A DNA stretch of 64,000 nt from Stenopsyche tienmushanensis. Its lineage: Eukaryota > Arthropoda > Insecta > Trichoptera > Stenopsychidae. Shown here one piece after another: positions 19,717 through 34,700 of this stretch; positions within the stretch are counted from its first letter, which is position 1; the number at the start of each line of letters is the position of its first letter. The notes below the pieces were generated by a model, which had not been told where the DNA came from, did no database searches, and was given only the letters and a program-made list of their open reading frames with translations. Location of the stretch: the NCBI GenBank assembly GCA_008973525.1, contig WACJ01000097.1:434001-498000 (forward strand). Reading direction: 5' to 3'. Both the position numbers and the translations under genes were made by a program.

Positions 19717-22700
19717 CTGAAAACACATCATCAAATACAATCGGGCACTCGAATTGTTGAAACGTTTGTGGGACACATTTCTTGAGCTTACTTGTGAGGA
19801 GGAGGACTTGGAGTGCGAGATAATGGAAAGCTGGCCACCTCTCGTGGCCCGGATAAAGACCGGATGGAACCGAACGTCTGTGCTGGACTGAGGGTTGCAC
19901 CAGGAGCAGCCAACGCGCTGAAACAGAAGAAAAAATCATCACTATAATATTGAATACAATTTACATTTAGGTTTATACACATTTATATATCCGTAAAATA
20001 TTAGTCTCTCAGACTAATGTTTAGTTACTACATTTAAATAGTGGACAAAGGTATGTTGATTATTTAATACTGAGCCATATTTGGAAAAAGGGACAAACAG
20101 AGCCAACGCCTCTAGCCACATATTTTGTGAAACAACTTTATGAACCTGTCTACGGAATAAACAGAAATAAAATCATGGACAACTGGTTCACATCTGTGCT
20201 ACTTGCTTCAGAATTATTACAACCTACTTACAAGCTAACCATTGTTAGTACATTGTATAGCAATAAAAGGGAAATCCCTCCTGAGAAGAAAAATTATAAC
20301 ACAAGGAATATCGCTTGAAATTAACTACCAATTAACCAGATTCGTTATAAAATTATACTCTACTATGCTTTAATAGAGTCCTGTCCGTGGACCAATTGAA
20401 CCTCCTATTGAATCTTACTTTCCAAAGGGTAGTTTCTACAACATTGAAGAGAACTTAGAAAGCTCCGGATGCATAATTTCTCTGAAGCTTTTACAAAACG
20501 CCCTATAAGACGAGGGAGTGGCCATCAGGTTTATGTCTATATTTTCTCAATTATTTCTGAGTAATAAGATGAACATTTGCATCATGAATTTAAGTCCTTC
20601 ATCAGAAAGTACCTTTATCATCCTTCTGGTGATTAGATCGTAGCCAAATTAAATAAATGTATCATCTGATTAGTGAATATTTCCTTTTCTTAAATTAAAA
20701 CGATAGCGCGTTACTTTCAGAAGTTGATTTGTAGCGCAATATTAAAACCAATCGACCTTCAGATTCAATGGCTTTCAATTGTTGTCTTAATACTATATAT
20801 TTATATTATTCTATCGCATTTGTTCAACGTTTATATTTTAAATTATGAATTTAATCTATTATCGATTTACATAGATATTTGCTTGCGTTTACGTCGATGG
20901 TTTGAGTAATTTGAGCTTTTTATAACGATAGAATATTACACGGTGGCTACGTGCCGAGAAAGCTTTCAAATTTCCCCTTTGTAATTAACATTGGGATGAA
21001 ATAAAGCCTGAAAATTGTCTATGATCAAGGACAATGCAGTATTTTATTTGAAAAAAGTAAATCAAATCACGCAATAATAATACTATGGATTTCACGGCAT
21101 GTCAAAATTCACGCCTTTTTCATAATTTATGAGATAATACTGATACTAATACGATTGCTATGCTAATTGAAGAAATTGTTCAAGCATGATAAATGTATTT
21201 TGTCATTTGCGTGATTTTCTGCTATGGACGTTTAATGTGCTTTTAAGACGCATAAATTTAAGAATGGAAAACTGTCAAAACTATTCCGAAGCGTTCATAA
21301 CCTAAAAACTTGAAATTGGATCGCGGACGTTTTATTAACGAATAATTCAAATAAAAACGAGTATTCGCATGGAATTTAATTATTTTAATGCAACATTTAT
21401 AGGCCTCGAAAGCGGAAATTGGCAAATGCAAGCGAGAAAGGTCAGTGCATAAGCACAATAGCGGCAGAATCGAGTTGCAGACTTTCTAGATCGTAGGCGA
21501 ACACCTCTGCATTTATCCGATGTAATGGAGAACATATTTGTATAGAACGAATGCTGTTATTGCGAGGCTTCCTGCAATGTGTAGCTTTCATGGTCGGGCG
21601 TTTTTAATCATGTAAATGCAAATAAATCCACGGTAAATCCGAAAGCTCCCTTTAATTCATCATCAATACAAATAAAATGGCATATAAATACGTTAAAATA
21701 CCAAAATATATACGCTTTGGTCCGATTCATTATATTTAATGCAATTTTACACTTGAATCTGCAGTATTAACTGCCTTCTGTCAATATCCAGTGTTGCCCT
21801 TCAACATAAACAAAAAACTTACTGCACTCGAATAACTGGTTTTTCAATATAATTTGACGACAAAAAAATATTTAATGTCCGATGACTGACAATAATTGTG
21901 CAATTTTGCAATTATTTATTTTAATTAAATCAAATTTGAATTTTAAAAAAATAAATCAAACGATTTAAAATTGCCGTATAAAATAATCTCGGAAAATACA
22001 ATATGTATTAAAACAAAGCTCATGCATTTAAATATGACGACGAAATAATATCTAGCATTCAATATTAAAATCTTGAATAATATTTAATATATTGTGATTC
22101 GGTCGTCATTTTTCGATTGGTCGGATAACGATCTGTTAAGGCTTCAATTTGTGAATATTATTCATTGTGCAGTCAGCATAAGACGAGTCTTTGTAGAAAT
22201 TTCAAGTACAATTTGCGTCAGCCGATTTAAAGTTGATAATAATTAGAATTATATTTTGGGTTTGAATAATATTTAAAAATCAATGGCGATGTGTCTAATA
22301 TATAAATCGCATTTTTGACATAATTTTAACACTAAAACTTCCGACACATTTTGTATACCTATTATGTACTACCACCGTACTGGGTCAAAATGAGCGGTCC
22401 TTAAAAATGTATTGTTTAAAAAAACTAGTAATGTAAATAAGCGTATTCATTTACTTATTTAACGGAATAAAATCTAATTTACGACCTAATCAGCCTCGTT
22501 CATAGTGGCGGATTTAGCACTTCAGAGTAGGGCCGTAACAAGGGGTTGGTAAAGCAGGCGCCCGCCACGGGCGCAACTGGGCTTGGGGCGTAATACGCAG
22601 AATACCGACCCAGTCGAGAGTTGCATATGATTTACATGTTTCATCCTGAATTGATGCAAAAACATTGTCAAACACTCGATTAAAACATCATCATGACGCT

Positions 22701-25700
22701 GTTTTTTGCCTCGTTTAAACTCTGCCACTCAATATCTTACTGTTGTAAGCGATTGAGTAGATTCCCCCAGAGTAGAATTTAGCTCGGATTTGATATTAGT
22801 TGGACTGAGACTTTTCAAAAAAAAAGTAATGTATCCCTTAACGATAATCATTTTTTTCCATATTTACAAATTCAACGAGAACGTTCACTATTGATGGCTG
22901 CTACACAAATACTAAACAACGTAGCGTCTTGAAACTTAAGCTTTATAAGACACTTTCTATCATAGTATTTTTTTTAAAAAGCAACCGCCATCTATATGTT
23001 AGGGTGGGTACTTTTGAAACTATCTTCGTGGGCGCTATCTACGGGCGCTTCATATCCTCGTTACGGCTCTGTCTGGGCTCATTGGTTTTTTCAGTTTGGG
23101 GAAAATTCAAATAAACTCCCTTCTACATAACATGTAAAAATGAAACCGTGTATTTAAAGAGATGAAAATGCTCCTTGAATTACGCGGTGTAGTCTAAAAC
23201 TACTATACATTTATGAAGCCCCCTGAGTTTATAAGGCCCGTCTTCTGTACCTATAGGCAAATCCGCTACTGCTCTTTCATAACAATCTATTAATCTTCTA
23301 ACAATCCTTAGTCCTAATACGCTTTAATCATTGAAGGCGAACCATCAGTACGCTTCCAGGAAAACGGAAATTCTTCTTCCATTTCAGCAAGTCCAACATA
23401 GCGTACGTAAGCTATTTATTGGGCGTTATCAGTTGTTTTATCCAGTTGTAAACTAATTTAGCTTTGAAGACTTTGAACATATTCTTCAGCACACATCATA
23501 CGAAGCATACCTATTACCGTCGGTTTTATTAAATCCTTTCCAATTCTGTGCAACGTTGTAAAAAGCAAATGAACAATGGATGTGTGTTTGTTGGATGAAA
23601 TAAACAACTTAATTTTTAGTATCGAGATGTCACTTTAACTGTAATCGTATATAACGTGTATCGTTTTAAACATTCTCATTTTTGAAACTTAATTATAATC
23701 TTCTCTTTTTTCCTCGATGTTTATTTATAATATTATCCTATTCGTTTGCACGCTGTGTTCAGTTTCGAAAAGTTATTATTCATCAAAATCCTATTTTTTG
23801 GAACACCTTGACATATTGAGTCATTCTTTTGTATTGATGTATTGATGCAGGACGTACACACATTCTATTCTCTCTAGGGAGCCTTGCGGACTGGTCGTAT
23901 TTAATTGTTGGCGTGCTAACTTCATTTTTCGCCGTCATATTTTATTTTTGTGTTATTTTCGCATCGAATCCAAAAGCCTCTGCCTCGTGATCATCACCGT
24001 ATCATCATGGTAAATAAAGTGTCGTCGCTTATTGCGAGACTGAGTTCTGATGTTCTTTCACCCTGTGGGCGATTTATCTGTTAGTTTGTCCGATATGTGA
24101 TATCCTGCAGTCTGCGCATCAATCTCGTATACTCCTTGATTTTCGTTTTTTACTTTATCATTTTTGTGAAGCAAGAGACTTCCTATCTTTTTTCCTGGAC
24201 AAAGGCGGTGCTAATGCCATGTTCCAAGAGTATACGGTTGATGGTATCGGTCGTGCCTTTTATGTAAGGAAGAACGTTGTATTTTTCTATATCGGTAGGT
24301 GGATCTCGAGGCTTTTTGTTATTGTTTTAAAGAATCTGTCTATGAGTGCTTTAATGACAGAGTTAATCTGTCTCGGATAGCAATGAGAAGTAGGTGCGTA
24401 AAGGTATCTATTAGTATGAATACTCTTCCGGAAAACTATGTCCGAATGATCCATCTGGATTTTTTATGACGTACGTATCCAGGAATAGGATTTTGTTGCC
24501 CCTCTTTTATTTCCATTGTATTTTATATTGTTTTGTTTCTGGAATAGAGGAAAGCTCAGCATGTTCATGTAGCCAAATTACGAGAGTGTCATGTACATAT
24601 TTCAGCCACATTGTCGGTTTTAAGGGGACCTCTTTTAGAGCAGCATTTCTTAAATATTTTGTTTGTTTTGCTGTAAAATGTTGGGGTGGAGTCCAATAAA
24701 AAAAAAAAATACTCAAGATGGGATTCGTGGATTACATACGTTTAAGAACCGCCGTTCTAGAGCTTTTTCCTCAAATCCAGTCACAAATACGTTTGCAATC
24801 GCCAGAGGTAGATAAGATCCCAGTATGCATATTTTAAGAAGTTGTACAATTTGATGGCGATGTAATAATATTTAAATATGTGAAATTGTACAAAAATATA
24901 CCATCGGTCAAATTGACCGGTGCTGGTAAATTTAGTGTTAAGTTAAATTTGACATTTATTCAACCTGAAACTGAGTTGCCATCGTTTAACAACCCATGCA
25001 GTGTGGCCATATTAAAAAAATATTGACGAAATTTTAATCCGCAAAACAAATGGAGCAATCGTGACATTATTCCGTATTTGAGGAACAGTAACATATTTGA
25101 TCACTATGAAGAAAGCAGAAACAGTTTTTGGGTTTTGGGCAATTAACGTGAGCAGTCCCTTCAAATTAAGTATGATGAAATTCCGAATTGACCAACACGC
25201 TGCCATCTCATAAAATGCGGCGCGAACGATGGTGAAATGATTAATGGCTATTTTTTATGACATCCATCAGGAGTGCGGATATAAATTGTCATTTCAAAAC
25301 TCCACGAAATGTCGGATAAAGCGTCGACCTACACGTTTGAATTAAACCGAACACATAAAATGGTTACCAAAGCGCATGTTGAACGTTTTAAATTAAACCC
25401 ACGCTTGGGATTAAAACACGACTCGTATTCATCAAATTTATTTTTATTTAATCAATTAAAATATTTCATCCCTCGTTGCGCAAAAAATATGCATCCAAAA
25501 CTGGTTACGTCTGAAACAAAATGTCACGATGCAAAATTGCATTCATTTTAGCAATTGTTGCAATCTAATATATTTCTATTTCGAGTCCGTGGGATTCGAC
25601 GATCGTCTGGACTGTGACGAAATTTGAAGGCCCAGACTATAGTTATGAAGCCAGATAAATGCGACGAAGGCCGAATGCTTTTTTTGTACAAGACCAAACA

Positions 25701-28700
25701 ATGCAGTGTGTGCCAAATTGTTTATGCAAAAAAAAAACGTGAAACTACTGAAATTTTTATACGCTCAACGATGAGATAATTTGTCACGTGCGGGGCAAAC
25801 ATTGAATTTTGAATTTCGAACGTGTATTCGACTCTACAACCTTCATTCGATAAGAGAAAATTTAACCAACAATCTACCTTGGGTCTATTTTTATGCGGAT
25901 CTTTTTTATGCGATTTTGAAGTTATGCGGTTTTAAAAAATAATGGAACATATCCATCATTTTTCTATAGAGGACAAAGCTTTTTTTGTGCGAATGCGCAT
26001 AGAAAAAATGTAAAATGAACACTAGTACAAGTTATAAATGTTAAAGTGTCTCCATTCATATTGGTTGAAAATTGGGTGGCCACAAAATTTACGTGCCCAA
26101 CCTGTCCGCTTTTCGAACCGCTGTCACGACGAATGAGCGCAAGTCCAAACCTGAAAAGCGAAGCCCTAAACTGCCCTATCTTGTGAGGAACTGGGATATC
26201 CAATAAAACAAAGGAACAGTCAAAACAATATACTGAAAAAGAAGAATCGATTCCAAAGGAGACGAATATGACTTTCGCATTAGTCGTCAAATATTAGGGG
26301 TACCGGATGAAAATTTCGTCTTTTTGCCATAATCTTTTCAGCAGTCAACTTTTTTTTTGGCTATCGATCTGTTTTAATGCGCTTTTGCTATTGATTCATA
26401 AACAAGGTCTGTGCACATGTTTGAATATGTCGAGAATTAATTAAATTAGAGAAAATTTCTACGACGTCGTATGACGGGGAATGAAAAGTGGGTTATATAT
26501 ATTCCAATTAAATGGTTAAAAGGTTCATTTTGTCTGTATGATGGGATTGTAAAGGAATTATTCACTACGATTTAAATATGGGATAACGGCACAGCTCCAT
26601 TGTGATCAGCTGGAGCGATTAAAAGAAGCAATTCGTCTAAAAAGAGCTAGAATGTTCAATAGACAGTTAAAATTACTCGGGATGAATTAGTCGAATATGA
26701 ATGGAATGTAATTATTCAACCATCGCGTTCGCCTAATATTTCTCTGTCTGACTAGCATTTATTTAGATCAATGCAGTACTTTTTATCCGACGAAAAAACT
26801 ATTATTTGGGGTCGTTTTTTTCAGAATTTCTTCCGTCCAATGTATCAAAAACATTTGAGCTTTTGATCGCTTTGGATGGCTTTCGCCGGTTGCTGTTCAC
26901 TCGGCTGACTGCCCGTTTGGTTCTGAAATATAGTGATTGATCTATATTTCATCCATTGTCACGTACTGCATGAAAAAATCATTTTTATTGCGCTTAAATG
27001 CCTTTAAACAGCGCTCCGAATTTTGGACGCGTTGTTGTTTTCGATTTAATGTGAGCAAACGCGATACCTACTTCGAACAGAGCTTTCACATGAATGAATA
27101 CATCTTCAAGGTGTCAGCTATCTGTCAAAATTATTTTATTTTTACAACTTTTAATAACGTATCAGGATTAAATGTCTATTTGCCCAATAGTAAAAAATCA
27201 ACGATGGACGAAGCAATATTTTTTACTTTGTGCGCTTTTTAATAGCACGCAAGAGTTGCGCTCGTGTTGGAAGTGTTATAGGTTCGGTCAAGTAACGGAA
27301 ATTGACGTTTATAAAGTGCTTTGGCCAATACATCATAAAAATTTGCATTTATGCCCGAAAAAAAATGATATGAATTATAAATTGATTGCTGTGACTCAAT
27401 TTGTAGCAGAATTTTGGATATTTTCCATTAAAAATATTACGAGAGATTTAACTACATTACGGAGACCGCAATCCTTGTAAGTAATTTGGGACCGGGTCAA
27501 ATAAAAAATATACTGTTCCAGACTTTATGATGAAAACAAAGCCCTAAAACGAATCCCAAAATTTAACCCGTGGTGGGCGTCAAAGTGACTCTTGTCGGTG
27601 TAATTCAAGATTACGGTCGTTTTCCCTTTTTACATTTGATTATTCACATGGTCGAATAAACTTTTGTTTATTTCTTACTTCAACCAAATGTTTGTCTATG
27701 GATTTAAAAAAGCTAACCTAACCATACTTTTATCATTTTCTAATGTTTATACAGTGTTGCCATATAAAAACAACCATCTATTAAGAGACCACACCCGGTA
27801 TAAAATAATTTTAAAAATACCCCATTAACAATTGAAATTATAAAATTGGCGCATAATCCATTTATTGTGGCGTGCAAATTCGCAACATGCAAACTTGACA
27901 GCTTCGAACATAAGAAACTTTATGTTGGATCGGTTATTTATGTGAAAGTTCATAATGGAAAAACTTTGCCATCCTTAAAATACGCTCAGCTTAGGGGCAA
28001 ATAAATCATTTTACAACATTTTGCACGGAATATAATTATTCCGTTTATTTCATTTGGATATGGCCGAAAATAATTACCCCACGACCGATTACTTATTCAA
28101 ATCGATCGCAAGAAAACATCTCCGTCTCGTTCTAATCAGGCGTTCGTAGAGCAACGGAAAGGGATGAAAATATCATTCGATATAATTAACAAGTTGATAA
28201 ATTGAACTAGCGCTATGTGCATCTCGCTTTAATGCACACAAATCAATATGATAGAAGAAGTAAGCATGATGTTGATATTTTAACACACACCGAACCGTGC
28301 ATAATTTTAGATGAAGACTCAATTCAAATAAAATAAAATTAATATTTGAGCAATTAATTATGCCCATTTTAGTATCAATCGAAAAAACTGTACCTAAAAG
28401 AAGAATGTCGAGCCAATTTGATGTTATTTTGGAGGCTTAGGAAAAAAAATGTAATAATGATACGATGGCGATTCAAATATAACCCGTAATTCTGCTGTGC
28501 AAATTAATTGGTGATATATCAATTGCTATGTACTCGCCTCTCTGATACATTCCTTTTTAATTCTATATATAATTATTATCCTGTCTGAATGCCAAAGAGC
28601 AAATAGTCATCGCGATAATCTTGTTTTTTGACGCCAACACGCAAATATTTCTTTTTTATCAATTTAAATCATTCTCCTTATACTCTAATCATAAATTTAT

Positions 28701-31700
28701 CAAGACAATTAACATGGATCGTCAACCATTGAATCCATTATTCTATATTATACTGTACCAGTCTGCCCCTGTCGATATATATATATATCGATTAATTGTT
28801 GCTTATCTATGAGCACTCATCACCCGTTGGCTCTTTTCCGTTGAATTATACTATTTATTCTTTGCGCAGACAGATACAGTTTTTTATTCAAATATCAATA
28901 TGACCTAAAACAATGTCCAACTGTTATATCATATTCTCTTTGTTTAAAACTTGTAAATATATATATGTTAAGTCCTCTAAGACTCCGGAGCAGAGCTCAG
29001 AGAGATCACTTGTGGAATCGTCATTATACTCGCCGTTTGTGTTGCAGCACTAAGACTTCGGGTCACTGTCCAAATTGTGCATTTTGTATAATTGATCAAT
29101 AAACGATATCTATGCTACTATTCGAGCTTTCATTTTCTGAAGAGTTAACAAGTGAAGAAGTATACGATTCATGACACAATCAATAAAATACCTTTCGAGT
29201 CTCAAAATACAATACCCAACAGACTGTTTCTCGACTTTCAGACCTTCGCGAAACTTTTGGGCCCAAATCAAACACTTGGATCTTACTTAGAGTGGCATCA
29301 TCGAATTGTGCCTCAAGTTTCTTCAAAATTTAATTTGAATTCACGCCTTCCTTTACGAGAAAACGAATAATTACGCGTTGCGCAACAGAGGATGCTACTT
29401 ATCGCCTGCTTTATTTAATATTGGGATCAAGAAGCGCTCCATCCGACGGAATAAATGTAATTATAAAATATACATACGTATTTAATACATGTATATACAG
29501 TAGACTTTCGATTATGCGATTTGCGGATTATCCGTGCTTGAAGAATATTAATTGACTGTCCAAAGAAAGGATAACTGCTACGTGTTGCGAAACGCACCGG
29601 GAACTGATAAGATGAATCTTTAGGTAATCAGAAAAGCAAAGAAGCGTCGATCTTTTAAGGGAACTACAATGAAAAATCTTCTTGTCTATTATTACAGCCA
29701 GAAAACTGCATAGATGAAGATTTTTTAAGATTGGTTCAAAATAAAATGGATTATCGATGTGCAAGCTTTTTTTAAAAAAACAAAGGCCACTAAAAACAGT
29801 ATTGTTTTTAGATAATGCTCCTTCTCGTCTAAACGAAAGCATATTGAAAATAAACGATGGATTTATAGTTGCAAAATCCAGCCCACGGACCAAGGCATTA
29901 TATGATCGATGAATCATCTTTATCTCCTCTTTTGTCTTCTGAAAACTAAAGAAAATGACAATTTGATCAATCTCTAGATTAAAAAAATGATGATATTGGA
30001 TGTTATACGTGGAATAACACAATCTTAAACAAAATTATAAAATTGATTATTGAAAATCATTACGAAAAATGGAAACATTGATTTTCTTTTTTACATCGTA
30101 TTTGTAAGTATGAAAAATGATCGTTTGAAATGTCGGTGACAACGACAATATATCGTTGTTGAGGAATATTGATGGAAATAAATGAAAATATGTATATAGA
30201 GAAAATGGTTTGTACATCTGAAAACATGATCGAAGAAACCAAATATAAAATTGAAACTTCAGTAGTGTGCTTTTAGAAATATATAACATTCCCATAGAAA
30301 AACCTGAATGGAAGTTTGAAGCGTTTGAAAAGGCAATGTTCAAAATATAAATTGAAGCTACCCGAGATACGCTAAAAGGTCAAAGGAACATAATGAAAGA
30401 TACTTACCTAAGACAGATATATTTTTATCTATTTGGGATTTCTACAACGTAAACGACATACAAATGGACCTTAAAAGCATCGCAATTTTGATTTCTAAAT
30501 TTGGGTACTCATATTTATATACTGCCTCCCAATTATATAATGGCGCGGTTCCGATGACCACCGGGGAGATACAAAAATACATTTAATTTGATAGGACAGT
30601 AAATGACACCGGACCGAGTTAAATGGAAACAATTGGGGGCATATTTCGGCGGTGGCGGCGTCTATTTATAGGCAACTCGAACCCCCTAATAGATTTTATC
30701 GTCATCGTTGCCGAAGAGCGGACGGCTATAAATAAAGGCACGAATCATCCGATTGCCAATCGATCACGTTGCAATTCCCATGGAATATGAATATTTATAG
30801 AGGCAAAGTGTGTGCATATTTTTAGAAAAACAAACTTATTCGGGACGTGGAAAAATGGCCTTCGGAACGACCAGTCAAAATAAACATGAGGCAGAATGCT
30901 TTATGGAAACAAAAACAATTTTTTTGGATGGCCACATTGATTTTTTTCGACGTGAAACTGTTTAACTTTACATAATATCATTGAATTAAATGCAAATTTA
31001 TAACGAAATATTCATTTGCAAATTATGAGATAAGTTTAAGCTAAATTGTTTGCTCTCAATCGTTTTTCGTATCATATTATATAAGCTCTTTGATCAACAA
31101 ATTGGCAATAACAATGTTCATCAAAGCGTGCATCGTAGCATACTTACAGCATAAATGTAATCAGGTCATGTAAAATGTTGCATAAATTCAGTAATTATTA
31201 AATAGGAAAAAGTCGACATCTAAATCTTTCGACGTCGATATATTATACTTGAGGGCGGCTTCAACCCCTTCTGATTACGTCTAAATTACGCAAGCATCGA
31301 AGGCTTGACTTTCTCATTAAATACATCAATTAATACTTCAAGATTCTTGGCGAAATTTGAAAGAGTCGATGAAAGCCCGGAAGCCGCACAATTTGAAATT
31401 AATTTATTATGAAGCAACGAAAAGTTGAAAAGTCATTAACGGCCTATAATAAATAATTGAACGCGGGGAAGCCATAATTTTCCATGAAAAATGGCACAAT
31501 CGGCAGAAATTAATTCCGTCAAATAAATCTAACCGTGAGGGTTGCGCGGTTGACTGGCGTACCGCATTGAGTTATTCCGACAATACACGTGTCCGCGTAT
31601 GGATATTTAGTTTTATATGTTAAATTCAATAAAATATATATAGTGTGTCTCTTTTCGTTAAATGTATGTACGTATGCGCTGGAGCGAGACGGTTGATTTA

Positions 31701-34700
31701 ATTTTGTTTGAATAAATCTTAATTTTATTCGGCATCCTTATCGATCGCAATTGCAAATGCGCCGCTAGAGCGGGACGGCAATGAAATCTATTTAATATGT
31801 GGATAAATTTAAATTTAAGTGATTGACCATAGACTACATATCGAAATATCATTTACTCCTTTTAACTATGGGTTTCTTACACTTTGCATCAGTATAATTA
31901 AAAAGGGGAATTTCATTTAAAAGCTCAATTTTTATTTATTGAGTACTTTTATGACTATATACACCATACGCCAGATTAAGTGTTACCAAATTTAAAATAT
32001 TTTAATATCAAATTTTCATCCATGTATCTGATAGCTTTCATAATATTAAATTGTTTGCATGGCATTTTGGGTTTAAATTATCACGATTTAGACATAAAGG
32101 TAACAAAAATACTGAAAAAATACATAGACTAGATGGTTTCAATAAGACAGTGCCACATACCACACGGCGCATGCCACGATGGACATTCTGCATGAGCGAT
32201 TTCATTCAAATTTATGCGATAATGCGAAGTCATCGAGAATTTTATATTCTGAATACGTACCACCAAGCAAAACCGCGGTGGATATTTGAACAATATTATA
32301 TTTTATAATAAATGTCATAAATTATTTTTTTAAATACAAAAAAAAAATGAATAGATATCGCATACACAACTAGTTTTATTTACATTTAAAAATTGAGCGT
32401 CCATATTGAAAGACCCAGTGCGTATAATATTTTGTGCTCTATGTCAAAGTTCTAATATGGATATCCACATAATTCATTCCTGCAATATTAAAGTTAGATT
32501 TGAGTCGTTACTTCTTGTAATAATACTAACATTAATCCTATAAACCCGTATTAAATTACGTCCCGTAAGTAAGCGGCACGCTGCGAATGTAAATTGGAGT
32601 GTACTTTCGTTTAGCAGGATAATTAAGGAGTCCTTTCGCGGGTGCTAATTGTTACGGAGACGCTTTGCCTTTTTAGGTCAGAAGATAAAATGAATTGCGC
32701 CTAATTGAATCGACGCCATTTTGGGAGATGTGACTGTGGCGACATCTGTGCGCCCGTCGCGCGAATCAACACATTGCAGCGGTCTCATCCTTTTTCATCT
32801 CTCATAAATAACACCACAATCGTATATATATATTCAGACGAAATAACGTAATACGTTACACAACAATGTTGAATATTCATCGCGAACAAAATGAAATAAT
32901 TACCGCGGCGCAATATTGATTGCGCCATGAAACCTTTCAGATGCTTCTATAAATACTCCGAAGAATTGGAAGGCTCCGAATAGAGTCCACGGACCGATGA
33001 ATCCCGACATGGAATGATTTATACGATTTCGGTGCGAGATATATGGTTTGAATTGGAAAAAACCAGTGGAAACAATCGAGCTTCGTCGATGAAAGCGTAC
33101 AAAGGAACAATATTCGGCCGGCGTTTCAAGGGCAACACGCTCCGATAAGAAAGTAAGAAACTGGAATGCAAAAATGATCAGGAGTAAGAATTTGCAATGA
33201 CTGTCGACATTAGCTTCGATGCGAAAATGAAGCCTTTTAAACGCTCCAATTCGATTCAATTACTGGACTAATGCTTGTGAGATAGTTTAATATTCTTATT
33301 TTAGGATCGGTCATGCCGTGCAAGTCCGCACGTAAGGTTGTCCATAACAAATTACGCGGATTTTCCGGAAGGTTAACTTCCTCCAGTGGCGCTGATGTAT
33401 CATGGAAGCGCTTTCACGGGCCACCTGGCGGCTTATTTATACACCAGCTCCGGAAAATCCGTTTTCATATTTTAGCACGCCGGATATTACGTGTGGCTTA
33501 AACTTTTTGCCGCATTCGCTCAATCGAACCTTCAGGAAATGCGCCTTCAGAAGCTCGCGAACGAGACAATTAATGTTCATCCATCATGAAATTAATGCTT
33601 TTCAATCAGGGTGATTGCTAAAAAAACCCCGGCATATTTCTATCAAAGGGGTGCATTGAGAGACTGGGACTTTGAACAACAGGAAAAGACCGGACCGCCC
33701 AAAATTTTATTACGGATACCGAAAATAACTTTAGCAACAAAAGCCCAAAAAAATCCATTGAATGGCAGTTAATGTTATAAATATATTTGTAAAAATCGTA
33801 TTAAACATGCATATAAACTGCTGAAGACTTCAGATTTTGAAGTATGCTTAATGACCAGCCATATTTGCTATTATTTTATACAAAACTCTAATTCAACTTA
33901 CGTCTTTGGCTAGAAAATCTCAATTATGTTGTTAGTAAAAATGCCACTTAAATGATCTATTTACAATGTAATTGGGTGTAAAGTGCTTGTTTAATAAATC
34001 TTAATTTAGCCTGATTATGATCTTGAACTTGAAAGGTCGAAACGCGTCGCTCTCAATAAAAACTGCAGAAAAAATCAAGCTATTAATTTGTATAATAAAA
34101 CTACTACTGTAGCATGGGCAAATTATCATCCCTATGCAATGGCGCTGTTAATCTGTGCAGATTTAATTCGCCAGATTAACGGCGACATTTTCTGTCTCTC
34201 TTTAGACGTAATGTGTCAATTAAACACTGCCATCTTCTGTGAGTTCTGTTAACAGCGATATCTTCCGTCTCTCTTCAGATGCAACGTGTTATTTTAACAG
34301 CGCCATCTCTTGTGGCCCTGCGGAGACATTGCAACTGCATACCGATCGATCGCTTCTTGCGCATTGCCGGTTGGGTATGACGCGCAAGAGGCGGGAGTCG
34401 GGGGAGTCGTCGGTTAGCCTTGCTACGGAAGGTCGTCCTTCCTGCAGCCAGATCTCTCTCACTCTCTCTTGTGTGGAATAAATAGTTATTTAGAGAGAGT
34501 CTTTCTATTCGACGCCCATCTATTCGTTCAGCAACATTATGGTCCGATGGAAGAACGGATCCGTACGCTAGCCGCCCGGGGACTCTGCCCCCGAGAGCGC
34601 CCCCGCTTCAAACGTTACACATGCATATGAAGGTGGTCCTAAATTGGTCATCTTTACGTGATATTACAATATTTTTATTTGAAAATTTTCAATCCAATCA

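Noticed and set aside
29528..30022. A 164-codon minus-strand open frame
   Set aside because: It is antisense to a Tigger transposase relic whose motifs (LDNAPS, QPTDQG) are recognisable on the plus strand.
32900..33259. A 119-codon minus-strand open frame
   Set aside because: Both strands are partly open and neither gives a recognisable motif; more likely non-coding unique DNA.
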